A stretch of DNA of 64,000 nt from Weissella soli (GCF_001761545.1 NZ_CP017326.1:1612001-1676000), one strand, 5' to 3'. Numbered from the stretch's first letter, positions 37,242-46,561 are shown. Made by a program: numbers and translations. Notes: generated from the letters alone by a model not told the origin.

Positions 37242-38702
37242 TTATTTACGCTTAGTGAATTTTACAATACCTTCCCAGCGTGCTGTTTGTGGGAACATAT
37301 CAATTGATTGAATATAGTCAACGTCGTAGACTTTGACTAAGTCAACCAAGTCACGGGCTAGGGTTGATTCATTACATGAAATATAGACGAACTTTTCTGG
37401 CTTAGTGGCCAAGATCGTTTTACGTAGGGCATCATCAAGGCCTGTACGAGGAGGGTCAACGACGAGAGCATCGGCGATCCAACCTTCAGCAGCCCACTTG
37501 GGAATCAGATCCTCAGCGGCCCCGATGAAATAATCGGCATTCATGACCCCGTTGTCGACTGCATTTTCGTTGGCATCATCAACGGCATCAGGAACGGTAT
37601 CCATTCCACGCACTTCATCAACCTGATCCGCCAACGATATGCCAATCGTACCAACCCCGGCATAAGCATCGATTAGCTTATCAGCATGTGCCAAATCCAA
37701 GGCAGCAATGGCTTCACTGTATAGACGTTGTGTTTGCTTAGGGTTCAACTGCAGAAAAGCCCGGGGGGACAATTTGAATGTTTTACCATTGATAGTTTCG
37801 GTAATGTATTCCTGCCCCCATAGTAATTTGGTGTCTTCCCCCCAAATAAGGGATGTCTGGCCAGGATTAACGTTTTGCGAAATCGAAACAACTTCAGGCA
37901 ACTCAGCATGAATACGTTGGATCAATTGGGTAGCGCCAGGTAATTTTTCAGTGTTGGTAACAATTGTTAACTGCACATCCCCAGTTAATTCACTGACACG
38001 TGCAATTAACGTTTTAACGATACCTGCATCGCGTTTTTCTTCATAAATTGGCATTTCCATATCGGCCAATTTATCACGGACAGTCCGCACAACCTTTAAT
38101 GTTGCTGGATGTTGGGTTGAGATTTTAGGTAAGTCGACTAAAAAGTGTGAATTGCGTCGATACATGCCCACATTAATCGAGCCGTCCTTCATTTGGCGAA
38201 CTGGGAATTGCGCCTTATTCCGGTAACCCGTGGGTTGATCCATGCCAATGGTTGGGCGTAAATCAATTTTTTCATACCCGCGGGGCTGATACTTTTCGAG
38301 TGCTTGGCGGATAATATCTTGTTTAAATGCTAATTGTGCAGGATAGGCTAGATGCGCTAATTCAACGCCACCGACAGATTGGTCATCAACGGGGACGACC
38401 CGATCAGGTGACTTCTTTTTGATTTTAATGATCTCGGCTTCGATAAATTTAGGTGTGAAATTAGTGACTTCAACTTCCACTACTTCATCAGGTAGGGCAC
38501 CGGGAATAAAAGTGATTTTACGCTTATAATAACCAATACCTTCTCCGTTAATACCGAGCCGTTTTACAGTAATTAATAACTTGTCGCCGATCTTAACTTG
38601 CACACCATCAGTTTGTTTTGATTGGTGTTGATTAGGGCGTGTTCCACGTGAAACATTTGCATTGCGATTGGGACGTTTATTGCGTTCTTTGTAATCAGCC
38701 AT
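37242..38702 (-). CDS. rlmD: 23S rRNA (uracil-5-)-methyltransferase, RlmD/RumA family
   Basis: SAM-dependent methyltransferase of 23S rRNA uridines (RlmCD type in Bacillota). An N-terminal basic tail and TRAM domain (about residues 35-95, KRLGINGEGIGYYKRK) precede the methyltransferase with DAYAGVGTIG, DPPRTGLD and the nucleophile Cys in YISCNESTLARD. The length of 486 includes a 30-residue N-terminal extension encoded over a parS site. The Fe-S cysteines of E. coli RumA are not obvious. Confidence 0.93.
   Translation of the reverse strand: MADYKERNKRPNRNANVSRGTRPNQHQSKQTDGVQVKIGDKLLITVKRLGINGEGIGYYKRKITFIPGALPDEVVEVEVTNFTPKFIEAEIIKIKKKSPDRVVPVDDQSVGGVELAHLAYPAQLAFKQDIIRQALEKYQPRGYEKIDLRPTIGMDQPTGYRNKAQFPVRQMKDGSINVGMYRRNSHFLVDLPKISTQHPATLKVVRTVRDKLADMEMPIYEEKRDAGIVKTLIARVSELTGDVQLTIVTNTEKLPGATQLIQRIHAELPEVVSISQNVNPGQTSLIWGEDTKLLWGQEYITETINGKTFKLSPRAFLQLNPKQTQRLYSEAIAALDLAHADKLIDAYAGVGTIGISLADQVDEVRGMDTVPDAVDDANENAVDNGVMNADYFIGAAEDLIPKWAAEGWIADALVVDPPRTGLDDALRKTILATKPEKFVYISCNESTLARDLVDLVKVYDVDYIQSIDMFPQTARWEGIVKFTKRK
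38640..38655. other. parS site inside rlmD
   Basis: TGTTCCACGTGAAACA matches parS (TGTTNCACGTGAAACA) perfectly. It lies within the 5' end of the rlmD coding region, as parS sites often lie in genes. Confidence 0.8.
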
Positions 38703-38893
38703 TTCGTTCTACAATGACGTTGCCGTCGCTCCTTTATATTTAATATATTTATTGTAACATGCTACTGTAGTAGGCTTGTACAACATTTTAGTTTTTCTGA
38801 TATGGTCGTGGTGCGATGATTTTACAGCCAGTCTGGCGGGTGCCTTTTGGTGATGGTGGGCTCATGTAACAGTGCTAGAAAATGTCTTGCTTG

Positions 38894-38923
38894 CACAAGC
38901 TAAGTAATATGCTAAACTTAATT
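38894..38923 (+). promoter_or_regulatory. Probable oppA promoter
   Basis: TTGCAC and TAAACT are 16 bases apart near 38893-38921. It gives oppA a leader of about 155 bases. Confidence 0.5.
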
Positions 38924-38954
38924 TTATTAAACTAATGAAGTTGGGAGAACGGTT

Positions 38955-38984
38955 GTGCGTATTCAAGTAGCTTGTAAATGCTAA
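38955..38984 (+). CDS. Possible Cys-containing leader peptide upstream of oppA
   Basis: A 9-codon ORF (GTG start, VRIQVACKC) with GGGAG 7 bases upstream. Two of nine codons are Cys. No clear terminator or alternative hairpins follow, so regulation is speculative. Confidence 0.3.
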   Translation: MRIQVACKC

Positions 38985-39085
38985 TCATGTAAATACAGTT
39001 CAGTTTGGGCACTGGCGAATTATTGGGCGATGTTGTTTTTTGTGTAGTTATTTCACAGAAATCTAACATTGAATAATTGAGGTAT

Positions 39086-40723
39086 ATGAATATGAATATG
39101 AATATGAATAAGACACAAGTTTTGTTAGCATCAGTGGCCGTTTTAGCGACTTTTACTATTGCACAACCCAGCACCCATGCTGCCAAGTACGCATCGATTA
39201 ATTGGATGGAAAATTCTGATTTAACGACGGTCGATCCATCCAAAGCAACGGATGCACCATCTTTTCATGAGTTGGACCTGACACAAGAAGCCTTGTACCG
39301 TGAAGGTAAAAAAGGTAATCCGGAACTGGCGGCTGCTAAGTCAGCTAAGGTCTCTAAGGATGGCCTGACGTGGACCTTTAAATTACGGCATAATTTAAAA
39401 TGGGCTAACGGTGAAAAATTGACAGCCAAGGACTTTGTTTATGGTTGGCAACGGACGATTAATCCTAAGACAGCAGCTGAATATGCTTACTTGTATAGCG
39501 GTATTAAGAATGCAGATAGCATTCAAGCCGGTAAGGTTAAGGATGTCAGCAAGTTGGGTATTACAGCCGTTGGTGACTATGAACTTAAGGTAACCCTGGA
39601 AAATCCTATGCCCCAATTACCGATGATTCTGATGGCACCAGGATTTGCACCGCAGAACCAAGCTTTTGTTGAAAAGGCAGGCAGCCATTACGGTACCAAT
39701 GCCAAGTACGCACTCTCTTCTGGTCCATTTATTTTGAAGGGCTGGAATGGTTCAAATACGAAGTACACCTTGGTTAAGAATAAGAACTACTGGGATAAGG
39801 GACATGTCAAAACGCCAAAGTTTAATGTTCAAGTCATTAAAGACTACAACACGGGGTATAACCTCTTTAAGGCGGGTAAGCTGGACTATGCGCCATTATC
39901 ACCGGCGCAAATTAAAGCCACTAAGAATAACCCTAACCTGAAGAAGTTGGCCGGTGCGCGTGGGCAATGGCTTGAATTGAATCGTTCTAAGGTTAAGGCA
40001 TTTAAGAATAAAAAGATTCGGTTAGCGATTACACATGCAATTAATCGAAAGAATTTGGTCAATAAGGTTTTGACGGGTTCTGCTGTGGCCGCGAAAACGT
40101 ATACACCACTTGGCTTGTCGATCGATCCAAATACAGGTAAGGATTTCGCAAAGAGTAACGTTACTGGTAATATCAAGTATAATGCCAAGCTAGCAAAGAC
40201 AGAATGGCAGCAAGGACTGAAAGAAGTTGGCATTAAGACATTGAAGTTAACTATTTTGGGGGATGATACGGATGACGCTAAAAACGTTGCCCAATTCATT
40301 CAAGCCCAGTTGCAAGACACTTTACCCGGCTTGACGATTGATGTGAAATCAGTGCCAAAACAAACGCGCAGTGATTTACAGACTAAGGGTGATTTCGATA
40401 TTGCCTTGACCGGTTGGGGTGCGGACTTTAACGACCCAATTAATTTCTTGCAATTGAAGATTACGGGTAGTGACTTTAACACTGGTAAGTGGTCAAATAA
40501 GACGTTTGATAAGTATATTAAGCTGTCTAATACGACTGATGTCACAAATCCAAAGCAACGCTTCAAGGATTTAGGCAAGGCTGAGCGGATCATCCAAGAA
40601 GATGTTGGTGTGGTTCCCCTGGATAACGCAGCGGCCACGGTTTTGTGGCGTCAGAGTGTTAAGGGTGCCATTATTGCATCGAATGGTAATGAATTGAAGG
40701 AAGCCTATAAGCTGGCTAAATAA
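39086..40723 (+). CDS. oppA: Oligopeptide ABC transporter substrate-binding protein
   Basis: Extracellular peptide-binding protein of the SBP_bac_5 family; typical parts are LTWTFKLRHNLKWANGEKLTAKDFVYGWQRTI and ALSSGPFILKGWN. The N-terminus has a signal peptide (KTQVLLASVAVLATFTIA, then THA) but no lipobox cysteine, and no cysteine anywhere, so it is not a classical lipoprotein. The start region is (ATGAAT)x4: four in-frame ATGs, of which the first, after GAGG, is taken. The site AGGTATATGAATATGAA is perfectly complementary to sRNA A. No permease genes are adjacent. Confidence 0.9.
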   Translation: MNMNMNMNKTQVLLASVAVLATFTIAQPSTHAAKYASINWMENSDLTTVDPSKATDAPSFHELDLTQEALYREGKKGNPELAAAKSAKVSKDGLTWTFKLRHNLKWANGEKLTAKDFVYGWQRTINPKTAAEYAYLYSGIKNADSIQAGKVKDVSKLGITAVGDYELKVTLENPMPQLPMILMAPGFAPQNQAFVEKAGSHYGTNAKYALSSGPFILKGWNGSNTKYTLVKNKNYWDKGHVKTPKFNVQVIKDYNTGYNLFKAGKLDYAPLSPAQIKATKNNPNLKKLAGARGQWLELNRSKVKAFKNKKIRLAITHAINRKNLVNKVLTGSAVAAKTYTPLGLSIDPNTGKDFAKSNVTGNIKYNAKLAKTEWQQGLKEVGIKTLKLTILGDDTDDAKNVAQFIQAQLQDTLPGLTIDVKSVPKQTRSDLQTKGDFDIALTGWGADFNDPINFLQLKITGSDFNTGKWSNKTFDKYIKLSNTTDVTNPKQRFKDLGKAERIIQEDVGVVPLDNAAATVLWRQSVKGAIIASNGNELKEAYKLAK

Positions 40724-40726
40724 AAT

Positions 40727-40767
40727 AAAAGAGCGCGTCATCCAGATCTGGGTGACGCGCTCTTTTT
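40727..40767. terminator. Terminator between oppA and the aldo/keto reductase gene
   Basis: A GC-rich stem (GAGCGCGTCA...TGACGCGCTC) with T run, between converging genes. Confidence 0.85.
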
Positions 40768-40828
40768 GGTTAGTAACTTACTGCAGCAGGCGCTTCAAGT
40801 AAGCTTTTATTAGGTGTTTCAGTGCAGT

Positions 40829-41692
40829 TCAAAATTGGGTCTTGTCGGCATCTGTATGTTGTTTAGCGGGATCAGAGCCACTCAGTGCATCTAAGACAGC
40901 AACGTCTTCAGGCGCAAGTTCGAAGTCAAATAGCTCAGTATTTGCAATGATACGTTCTTTGTGAGTTGACTTGGGTAGTGGCAAGAAACCGTGTTGTAAT
41001 GACCAACGCAGCGTCACTTGAGCTGTAGATTTGTTGTACTTGGCAGCGATGGCTTCGATTTCAGGGACTGCCAATAAGCTACCAGTACCAAGGGGCGAAT
41101 AAGCCTCAGTCAGTGTATTGTGGGCGTTGTTAAATGCCACGGCATCTTCTTCTAGGTCGGCCGGGTTAACATATAGTTGATTAACCATAGGCACAACTTT
41201 AGCGGTCTTCAGTAATGCTTCAAAGTGATGTGGCTGGAAGTTTGAAATACCAATCGCCCGAATTTTGCCGGCTGCATAGGCTTCTTCCATAGCGCGCCAT
41301 GTTTCCGCATTTGCTTTTTCCCAGTCATGGCGGAATTGTAAGGGATTTGGCCAGTGAATGAGGTACAAATCTAGGTAATCTAGTTGTAGACGTGCCAAAC
41401 TATCTTCGAGGGCTTGCTTCGCTTTGTCGTAAGTGTGTTCAGTATTCCAAAGTTTTGAAGTGACAAACAAATCCTGACGAGCGATATTGGCGTCCTTGAT
41501 GGCGCGACCGATTGATTCTTCGTTACCATAAATGGCAGCAGTATCGATGTGCCGGTAGCCGGCGGCCAGCGCATCCAGGGTGCTCTGATAAGCAACGTCG
41601 CCATCAGGAGTTTGCCAGGTACCAAACCCAACGACTGGAATCTCGACACCGTTTGCCAGTGTATACGTATCAGTTAAAGATGAAATTCCCAT
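40829..41692 (-). CDS. Aldo/keto reductase
   Basis: NADPH-dependent carbonyl reductase of 287 residues. The catalytic tetrad environment is visible: DTAAIYGNEESIG (Asp, Tyr), VTSKLW (Lys) and LIHWPNP (His). It is of the 2,5-diketo-gluconate reductase-like group; physiological substrate unknown. AAGGAGG precedes the ATG. A TetR gene is divergent, so redox or solvent-type induction is possible. Confidence 0.92.
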   Translation of the reverse strand: MGISSLTDTYTLANGVEIPVVGFGTWQTPDGDVAYQSTLDALAAGYRHIDTAAIYGNEESIGRAIKDANIARQDLFVTSKLWNTEHTYDKAKQALEDSLARLQLDYLDLYLIHWPNPLQFRHDWEKANAETWRAMEEAYAAGKIRAIGISNFQPHHFEALLKTAKVVPMVNQLYVNPADLEEDAVAFNNAHNTLTEAYSPLGTGSLLAVPEIEAIAAKYNKSTAQVTLRWSLQHGFLPLPKSTHKERIIANTELFDFELAPEDVAVLDALSGSDPAKQHTDADKTQF

Positions 41693-41893
41693 GTAAAGCC
41701 TCCTTGAGGATATAATTCACTCTGATTGTTGTAGCCAATTAGGACGGGTATGCAAATGCGTCTACATTATGCCAAGATTGGCCGTCTTTTTACTTGTACT
41801 CTAATTATACGGCAAATATCATAATTTTCACGTTCCACTAGATTGAATTGTGGTATAGTTTGTCTTGAAATGTTTGTCCAAAGGAGTCAACAG

Positions 41894-42481
41894 ATGGCTA
41901 AAATTACAACTGAAGAAATCTTTGTGGCAGCGCATACCGTTTTGCGCGAAAAAGGCTTTGAAAAAGTTAGACTGGCCGATGTTGCTCGCCAACTTGGTAT
42001 TAGTCATGCCGCGTTATATAAACATTTTGCTAGTAAGGATGATTTATTCGATTCGATGATACGGCAATGGTTGGATGAGGTTGATAATCCAGTCTTAGAA
42101 GATGCCATACGGGCGCCCAAACAAGAACGGGTGGTCGCACTCCATGACTGGTTACATGCCTTGGTATATGCTCGCCAAGAAGCATTTTCAGCCGATCCGG
42201 AGATGATGGCGTACTATGAGGAAATGTTAGCCAAACAAAACGATTTGTTGAACCCGAGATTACGTCTATTTGCGGCATCGGTTGAAAAAATTATGGGCTG
42301 GGATACCTTTAAGCATCAACGTGGCTTGACCATTATGTTGGCATTTACGTACTTCTACCACCCGTTTTTTGCTGATAAATGGGATGATAATCTTTTCCAA
42401 ACGCTCTATGAATCTACATGGTTGGAGATGTTACCAATTATTCAACAGAACTTGGATTTGGATGTTAAAAAGGATGATTAA
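41894..42481 (+). CDS. TetR/AcrR-family transcriptional regulator
   Basis: A 195-residue repressor with HTH KGFEKVRLADVARQLGISHAALYKHFASKDDLFDSM. The ATG at 41894 follows AAAGGAG; longer starts would run through the promoter (TATAGT near 41857). It is divergent from the aldo/keto reductase gene, its likely target. Confidence 0.9.
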   Translation: MAKITTEEIFVAAHTVLREKGFEKVRLADVARQLGISHAALYKHFASKDDLFDSMIRQWLDEVDNPVLEDAIRAPKQERVVALHDWLHALVYARQEAFSADPEMMAYYEEMLAKQNDLLNPRLRLFAASVEKIMGWDTFKHQRGLTIMLAFTYFYHPFFADKWDDNLFQTLYESTWLEMLPIIQQNLDLDVKKDD

Positions 42482-42510
42482 TCATCCTGGCAACGCTAAG
42501 GTAGCTAAAT

Positions 42511-42555
42511 GAAAGGCGGTGCTGCGACCATATCGGTCGCAGCACCGCCTTTTTA
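42511..42555. terminator. Bidirectional terminator
   Basis: An 18-bp GC-rich stem (AAAGGCGGTGCTGCGACC with its complement) then T, between converging genes. Confidence 0.85.
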
Positions 42556-42560
42556 GTGAT

Positions 42561-44111
42561 TTACTTTTTGACATATTTCAACGTCAGCGTCACATTATGG
42601 GTCACCTTAATGGCAGTTGTTTTTGGGGATGTATAGCCTTTGATTGCGGGCACACTTGGCTGATAAGTTTTGTTATAAGTGACTTGTTGCTTAATGGCCG
42701 TCTTGATAGTTTTGCCAGTTTTGGCATTAACGTATTTAACAGTAACGAGATACTTTTTTGGCGTGTACTTAAGCGTCAACGTAGTGTTCTTTGTCATGTT
42801 ATTCGTTGTTGCATTGGGTGCTGTATAACCTGAAATCGTCGCTATTGGCGTTTTGAAGGGTGTTTGGTAATACGCCGTTGAGGTCGTTGTTTTCTTAATC
42901 ATTTTACCCGTTTGACTGTCAATATACTTCAAAGTGATTTGATAGGCTTTGGGTACATATTTGACGGTGCGGGTAATATTTTTATTAGCGGCGGTGAAGG
43001 TCGATGCAGTGGGTGCAGTATAGTTTTTGATAGCTGGTAATGGTGTTTTGATATTTTGTTGCCCTGCATAATATTTGCTAGTTGTTGTCTTCAAGGTTTT
43101 ACCAGTTTTGGCATTAACATACTTATAAGTGGTGGTATAAGTGTTTGGCGTGTACTTGACCGTATACGTTTTAGTTTGGGCAGGGGCACTAAGCGTATTT
43201 GACGTAGATGTGGCATAGCCCGCGATAGTTGGGAGCGTGATCACTTGACCAGCTAAATATGATTTGGTCGTGGTTGAAAGTACGGCATTTGTTTTCGCGT
43301 TGACCATTTTAATTGTAATCGGATAGGTTTTTTTAGCTGCCGTGAAGAGCCCATAATCAATTGAGGCATCAAATACCGCGGTGACACCGCCTTGATCATT
43401 ATCGGCAGCTTGATAAATCTTTGGGAATTCAACTTTTGAGCTCCATTGCCACATGCCATATTGTTGGTGTAAGAGATTGGAACTTGAAGGAGTCGTTGGA
43501 TACTCAGCGATCCAAACCCGCTTGTTGCCAATGAAGTAGAAATTTAGATCATTTTCTGAAACATAATTTGAACCAGTATAAATGGCTTGGTTTGTGTAGC
43601 CTAGCTTGTTGAGTGTTTCATAATAAACCGTTGCTAAGCTAGTGACTGTGTCAGTCTTATTCGTTAAGGCAGTGGTGTCAACATCTTCTAGGTCATTGAT
43701 TAATAATGTGGATTTTGCAAGGCCCAGGTTAGCCACTTCTTTTGCAAACTTGGTGGCTTCAGCAATGGCTTCTTGCTTGGTAGCGTAATGCGTATAATCA
43801 TAAACGCCGACCGTCATACCAGCAGCACGCGCATTGATGATTTGCTTGCTGGCAAGTGGGTTTACATAAGTTTGTCCTTCTGTCAGTTTCACAATAACTT
43901 TGCTAACACCGTAATTTTTCATGATGGTAAAATTACTCTCGGTGACAGAACCGTTGTGTGAAGAAAGATCGACGACATCGGTTCGGGGTAAGCCACTGGT
44001 ACCAGCCGTTTTTACGTCAGCAGTGTTAGAAGAGTAAATGGTATAGGGAAGCGCAGATAGGATTAAAAGAGTCATTAATCCTAAAAATATTTGAATGAAT
44101 TTTTTGGTCAA
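42561..44111 (-). CDS. GH25 muramidase with MucBP-like repeats
   Basis: Secreted cell-wall hydrolase of 516 residues. A signal peptide or anchor (FIQIFLGLMTLLILSALPYTIYS) is followed by a GH25 lysozyme domain: VVDLSSHNG, VIVKLTEGQTY and INDLEDVD supply the catalytic acids. From about residue 265 on there are five MucBP-like repeats of about 50 residues (VKYVNAKTGKTLKTTT, LKYIDSQTGKMIKKTT). There is no LPxTG. It starts with TTG after AGGGGGC. It may act as an autolysin or mucus-binding hydrolase. Confidence 0.88.
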   Translation of the reverse strand: MTKKFIQIFLGLMTLLILSALPYTIYSSNTADVKTAGTSGLPRTDVVDLSSHNGSVTESNFTIMKNYGVSKVIVKLTEGQTYVNPLASKQIINARAAGMTVGVYDYTHYATKQEAIAEATKFAKEVANLGLAKSTLLINDLEDVDTTALTNKTDTVTSLATVYYETLNKLGYTNQAIYTGSNYVSENDLNFYFIGNKRVWIAEYPTTPSSSNLLHQQYGMWQWSSKVEFPKIYQAADNDQGGVTAVFDASIDYGLFTAAKKTYPITIKMVNAKTNAVLSTTTKSYLAGQVITLPTIAGYATSTSNTLSAPAQTKTYTVKYTPNTYTTTYKYVNAKTGKTLKTTTSKYYAGQQNIKTPLPAIKNYTAPTASTFTAANKNITRTVKYVPKAYQITLKYIDSQTGKMIKKTTTSTAYYQTPFKTPIATISGYTAPNATTNNMTKNTTLTLKYTPKKYLVTVKYVNAKTGKTIKTAIKQQVTYNKTYQPSVPAIKGYTSPKTTAIKVTHNVTLTLKYVKK

Positions 44112-44192
44112 TGCACGTGCCCCCTACTCAATCGATGTTCAGATAAAATCATTATAGTTGATAGACATTTGCTGAGGCTTAAATAAACATAA

Positions 44193-44222
44193 AAAACGGT
44201 CACCAGTGGGTGACCGTTTAAT
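44193..44222 (-). terminator. Terminator of the dehydrogenase gene
   Basis: AAACGGTCACC pairs with GGTGACCGTTT; T run on the - strand side. Confidence 0.8.
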
Positions 44223-44224
44223 AA

Positions 44225-45193
44225 CTAGTAACCTTTTGTAAGATCGACAGCGTTTTTTACTAATGTTTGATTAGTGATAAACGTGGGTGCATTGGCAAAG
44301 AAGATATCGAATAAATCTGTTTTACCAAAACGACGCCCCTTATTTGCATGCTCACCCCAACTCGTGTGTTGGGTTAGGATGACATTTTCAAAGGTCCAGA
44401 GGGCATTATCATCGGGCAATGGTTCTGGTGAGGTCACATCGAGACCAGCAAAGCGCACCTGACCATCTTGCAAAGCGGTAATTAAATCTCTTTGCGCAAC
44501 CGTTGAACCACGGCCGACATTGATAAAAGCAAAGAGCGGTTGTGCAGTGAAGAAAGCATCGTCGAAGTAGTGACGCGTCTCATCAGTGCCAGGTAATGTG
44601 TTGATGACTACGTCGATCTTATGTTTGGCGAGCGCATCTGGGGCGTCATCAATTTTGTAATTGGCCATAAACTCAGGGCTAGTACGACCAGAGCGGCTAA
44701 TGCCGATGACATCGGCACCAAAAGCGTTGAGGTAGGTCGCAACTTGTTTACCAATATTACCAGTTCCAAAAACGGCAATATGCAATTCATCAATCAAGTA
44801 TTGATCAGTTTGCTCATTCCAGGTATGGATGTGTTCATAGGTATTGAGGGCTCGAGCAAAACTAAGTAAGAAAGCCATCACAGTTTGCGCAATTGGTTTG
44901 GCTTTAACACCGCTTGCGTTAGTAACTTGAACGCCAGCTGCTTGCAACTCCTTCAATGGTAGATAATTAACGCCAGCTGAAACGACTTGCAGCCACTTCA
45001 GTTTGTGATTTGGCAATTCAAGGATGTGCAGTAGAATGTCGTTCAAAAACTCATCGACACCGTAGATGATATCAATATCAACGAGTTCAGCATCAGAGAG
45101 ATCGCGGATGGCTGCATGAATGACCTCGTAACCGGCACTATTTAGAGCCATTATTTGTTCTTCTGGCAGCTTAGTTAATGTAAGTATTTTCAT
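44225..45193 (-). CDS. D-isomer 2-hydroxyacid dehydrogenase
   Basis: NAD(P)-binding oxidoreductase of 322 residues. The Rossmann motif is FGTGNIGKQVATYLNAFGA near residue 142; the arginine is in NVGRGSTVAQRD and the histidine in LTQHTSWGEHA. It resembles the phosphoglycerate dehydrogenase-like / GHRPR-like group of lactic acid bacteria. The substrate is unknown. It is monocistronic. Confidence 0.87.
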   Translation of the reverse strand: MKILTLTKLPEEQIMALNSAGYEVIHAAIRDLSDAELVDIDIIYGVDEFLNDILLHILELPNHKLKWLQVVSAGVNYLPLKELQAAGVQVTNASGVKAKPIAQTVMAFLLSFARALNTYEHIHTWNEQTDQYLIDELHIAVFGTGNIGKQVATYLNAFGADVIGISRSGRTSPEFMANYKIDDAPDALAKHKIDVVINTLPGTDETRHYFDDAFFTAQPLFAFINVGRGSTVAQRDLITALQDGQVRFAGLDVTSPEPLPDDNALWTFENVILTQHTSWGEHANKGRRFGKTDLFDIFFANAPTFITNQTLVKNAVDLTKGY

Positions 45194-45230
45194 ACCGTCA
45201 TTTTACGACATTTAAACAATATTTGCATTA

Positions 45231-45264
45231 AAAATGCGAACGGCATCGTATAACCATTCGCATC
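45231..45264 (-). terminator. Terminator of the amino-acid permease gene
   Basis: GCGAA...TTCGC stem followed by T5 when read on the - strand. Confidence 0.6.
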
Positions 45265-45271
45265 ATATCAT

Positions 45272-46561
45272 TTATTTTTTGAGTAAGGCTTTGGTAATAA
45301 AGTAGGATGCAGCAGCTACTAACAGACCAAAGAGACCAAAGAGGAGCAAGGCTGGCTCGGCTTGCGTTAACAACCAAACACTAAGGACGACAGCAATCAT
45401 TGGAATCACTGGACCAAGAGGGAGCTTAATTGAAGCAGCAGGTCCTTTTTTACTTAATTGAAAATAGATTACGGCCAAAATAGTTGGAATATATTGCGCG
45501 AAACGTGCCACAACAGATAGTTGGGCTAGGGTTTCAAACTGACCAGAAAGCGTCAGTAGTAACGTCAATATACTTGTGATAATAATGGCCCGAGCGGGAA
45601 CCCCGTTATGATTTAAAGTTGCTAATGGCTTTGGTAGGGCACCTTGTTGCGCCATTGATTGGCCAGAACGTGGTGACTCGAATGAAGCGTGAATCACAAT
45701 ACCCAGCATCGATATAATTGAACCAGCCGCAATTAAGCTCATGCCCAGGTTACCAGCAATCTTACCAAAGGCGACCTGCAATGGTGCCTGTTGGCCGATC
45801 AGATCCTGACCTAAAATACTATTCGTAATTGTGATAATTGAGACATAAATAATGGCAACAATCACGATAGCACTAATCAAAGCCCGCGGTAAGTTCTTAG
45901 CAGGGTTACGATAATCTTCCGCCGCAATGGTCATGGTTTCAAAACCAGTAAATGCATAAAGGAGGGTGACAGCAGCGGTACCAAAGTGTGCCACTGTGGT
46001 ATGTGCTGGTACGAGAGGGGTGAGGTTATCTGTGTTAAAGAAGAAAATACCAATCGCGATGAACAAAATCAGTGGGATTAGCTTGGCAATGGTGGCGATG
46101 CTATTAGCCACCTTAACAAACTGCACACCAGCTAAATTTAGAATGGTTAACGCAACAATCAAAATAACCGGAATTAATTTTTGCCAAAGGGCTGATCCTA
46201 ACACGGGAAACGTTACACCCAAGACAGTGCTTAAGCCGGCAACCATAGCTGACCAAGCAATAATACGAATGACATAGGTCATAAAGCCAACCAGGTAACC
46301 CGGGAATTCACCAAAGGCTGACTTGGTGTATAGGAAAGCGCCACCGTTTTCATGGAAACGTGAGCTGGCTTCGGCAAATGAAAGGGCAATCGTTAAAACC
46401 AATAAGGCGTCTAAAATAGCGACTAAAATACCGGCATTACCGACTAGTTGATAAACTTGGCCCGGTAGCAGAAAAATTCCGGTACCGATAATTCCGTTAA
46501 TTCCAAATAGAATCAACGCGAATAAACCAAATTTGTGTTTTTCAACCGTTGAATTATGCAT
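45272..46561 (-). CDS. APC-family amino-acid permease
   Basis: A transporter of 429 residues with about 12 membrane segments, starting FGLFALILFGINGIIGTGIFLLPG (the unwound GIGTGIF helix 1 of APC transporters). The ATG at 46561 lies after AAGGAGG; upstream in-frame starts lie in the promoter (-35 TTGAAA and -10 TATGCT, 17 bases apart, at 46633-46605 on the - strand). The substrate is not evident. Confidence 0.88.
   Translation of the reverse strand: MHNSTVEKHKFGLFALILFGINGIIGTGIFLLPGQVYQLVGNAGILVAILDALLVLTIALSFAEASSRFHENGGAFLYTKSAFGEFPGYLVGFMTYVIRIIAWSAMVAGLSTVLGVTFPVLGSALWQKLIPVILIVALTILNLAGVQFVKVANSIATIAKLIPLILFIAIGIFFFNTDNLTPLVPAHTTVAHFGTAAVTLLYAFTGFETMTIAAEDYRNPAKNLPRALISAIVIVAIIYVSIITITNSILGQDLIGQQAPLQVAFGKIAGNLGMSLIAAGSIISMLGIVIHASFESPRSGQSMAQQGALPKPLATLNHNGVPARAIIITSILTLLLTLSGQFETLAQLSVVARFAQYIPTILAVIYFQLSKKGPAASIKLPLGPVIPMIAVVLSVWLLTQAEPALLLFGLFGLLVAAASYFITKALLKK

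Noticed and set aside
39086-39110. Phase-variation by slipped strand in the ATGAAT repeat
   Set aside because: A 6-base unit does not shift the frame, so classical on/off switching is not expected.
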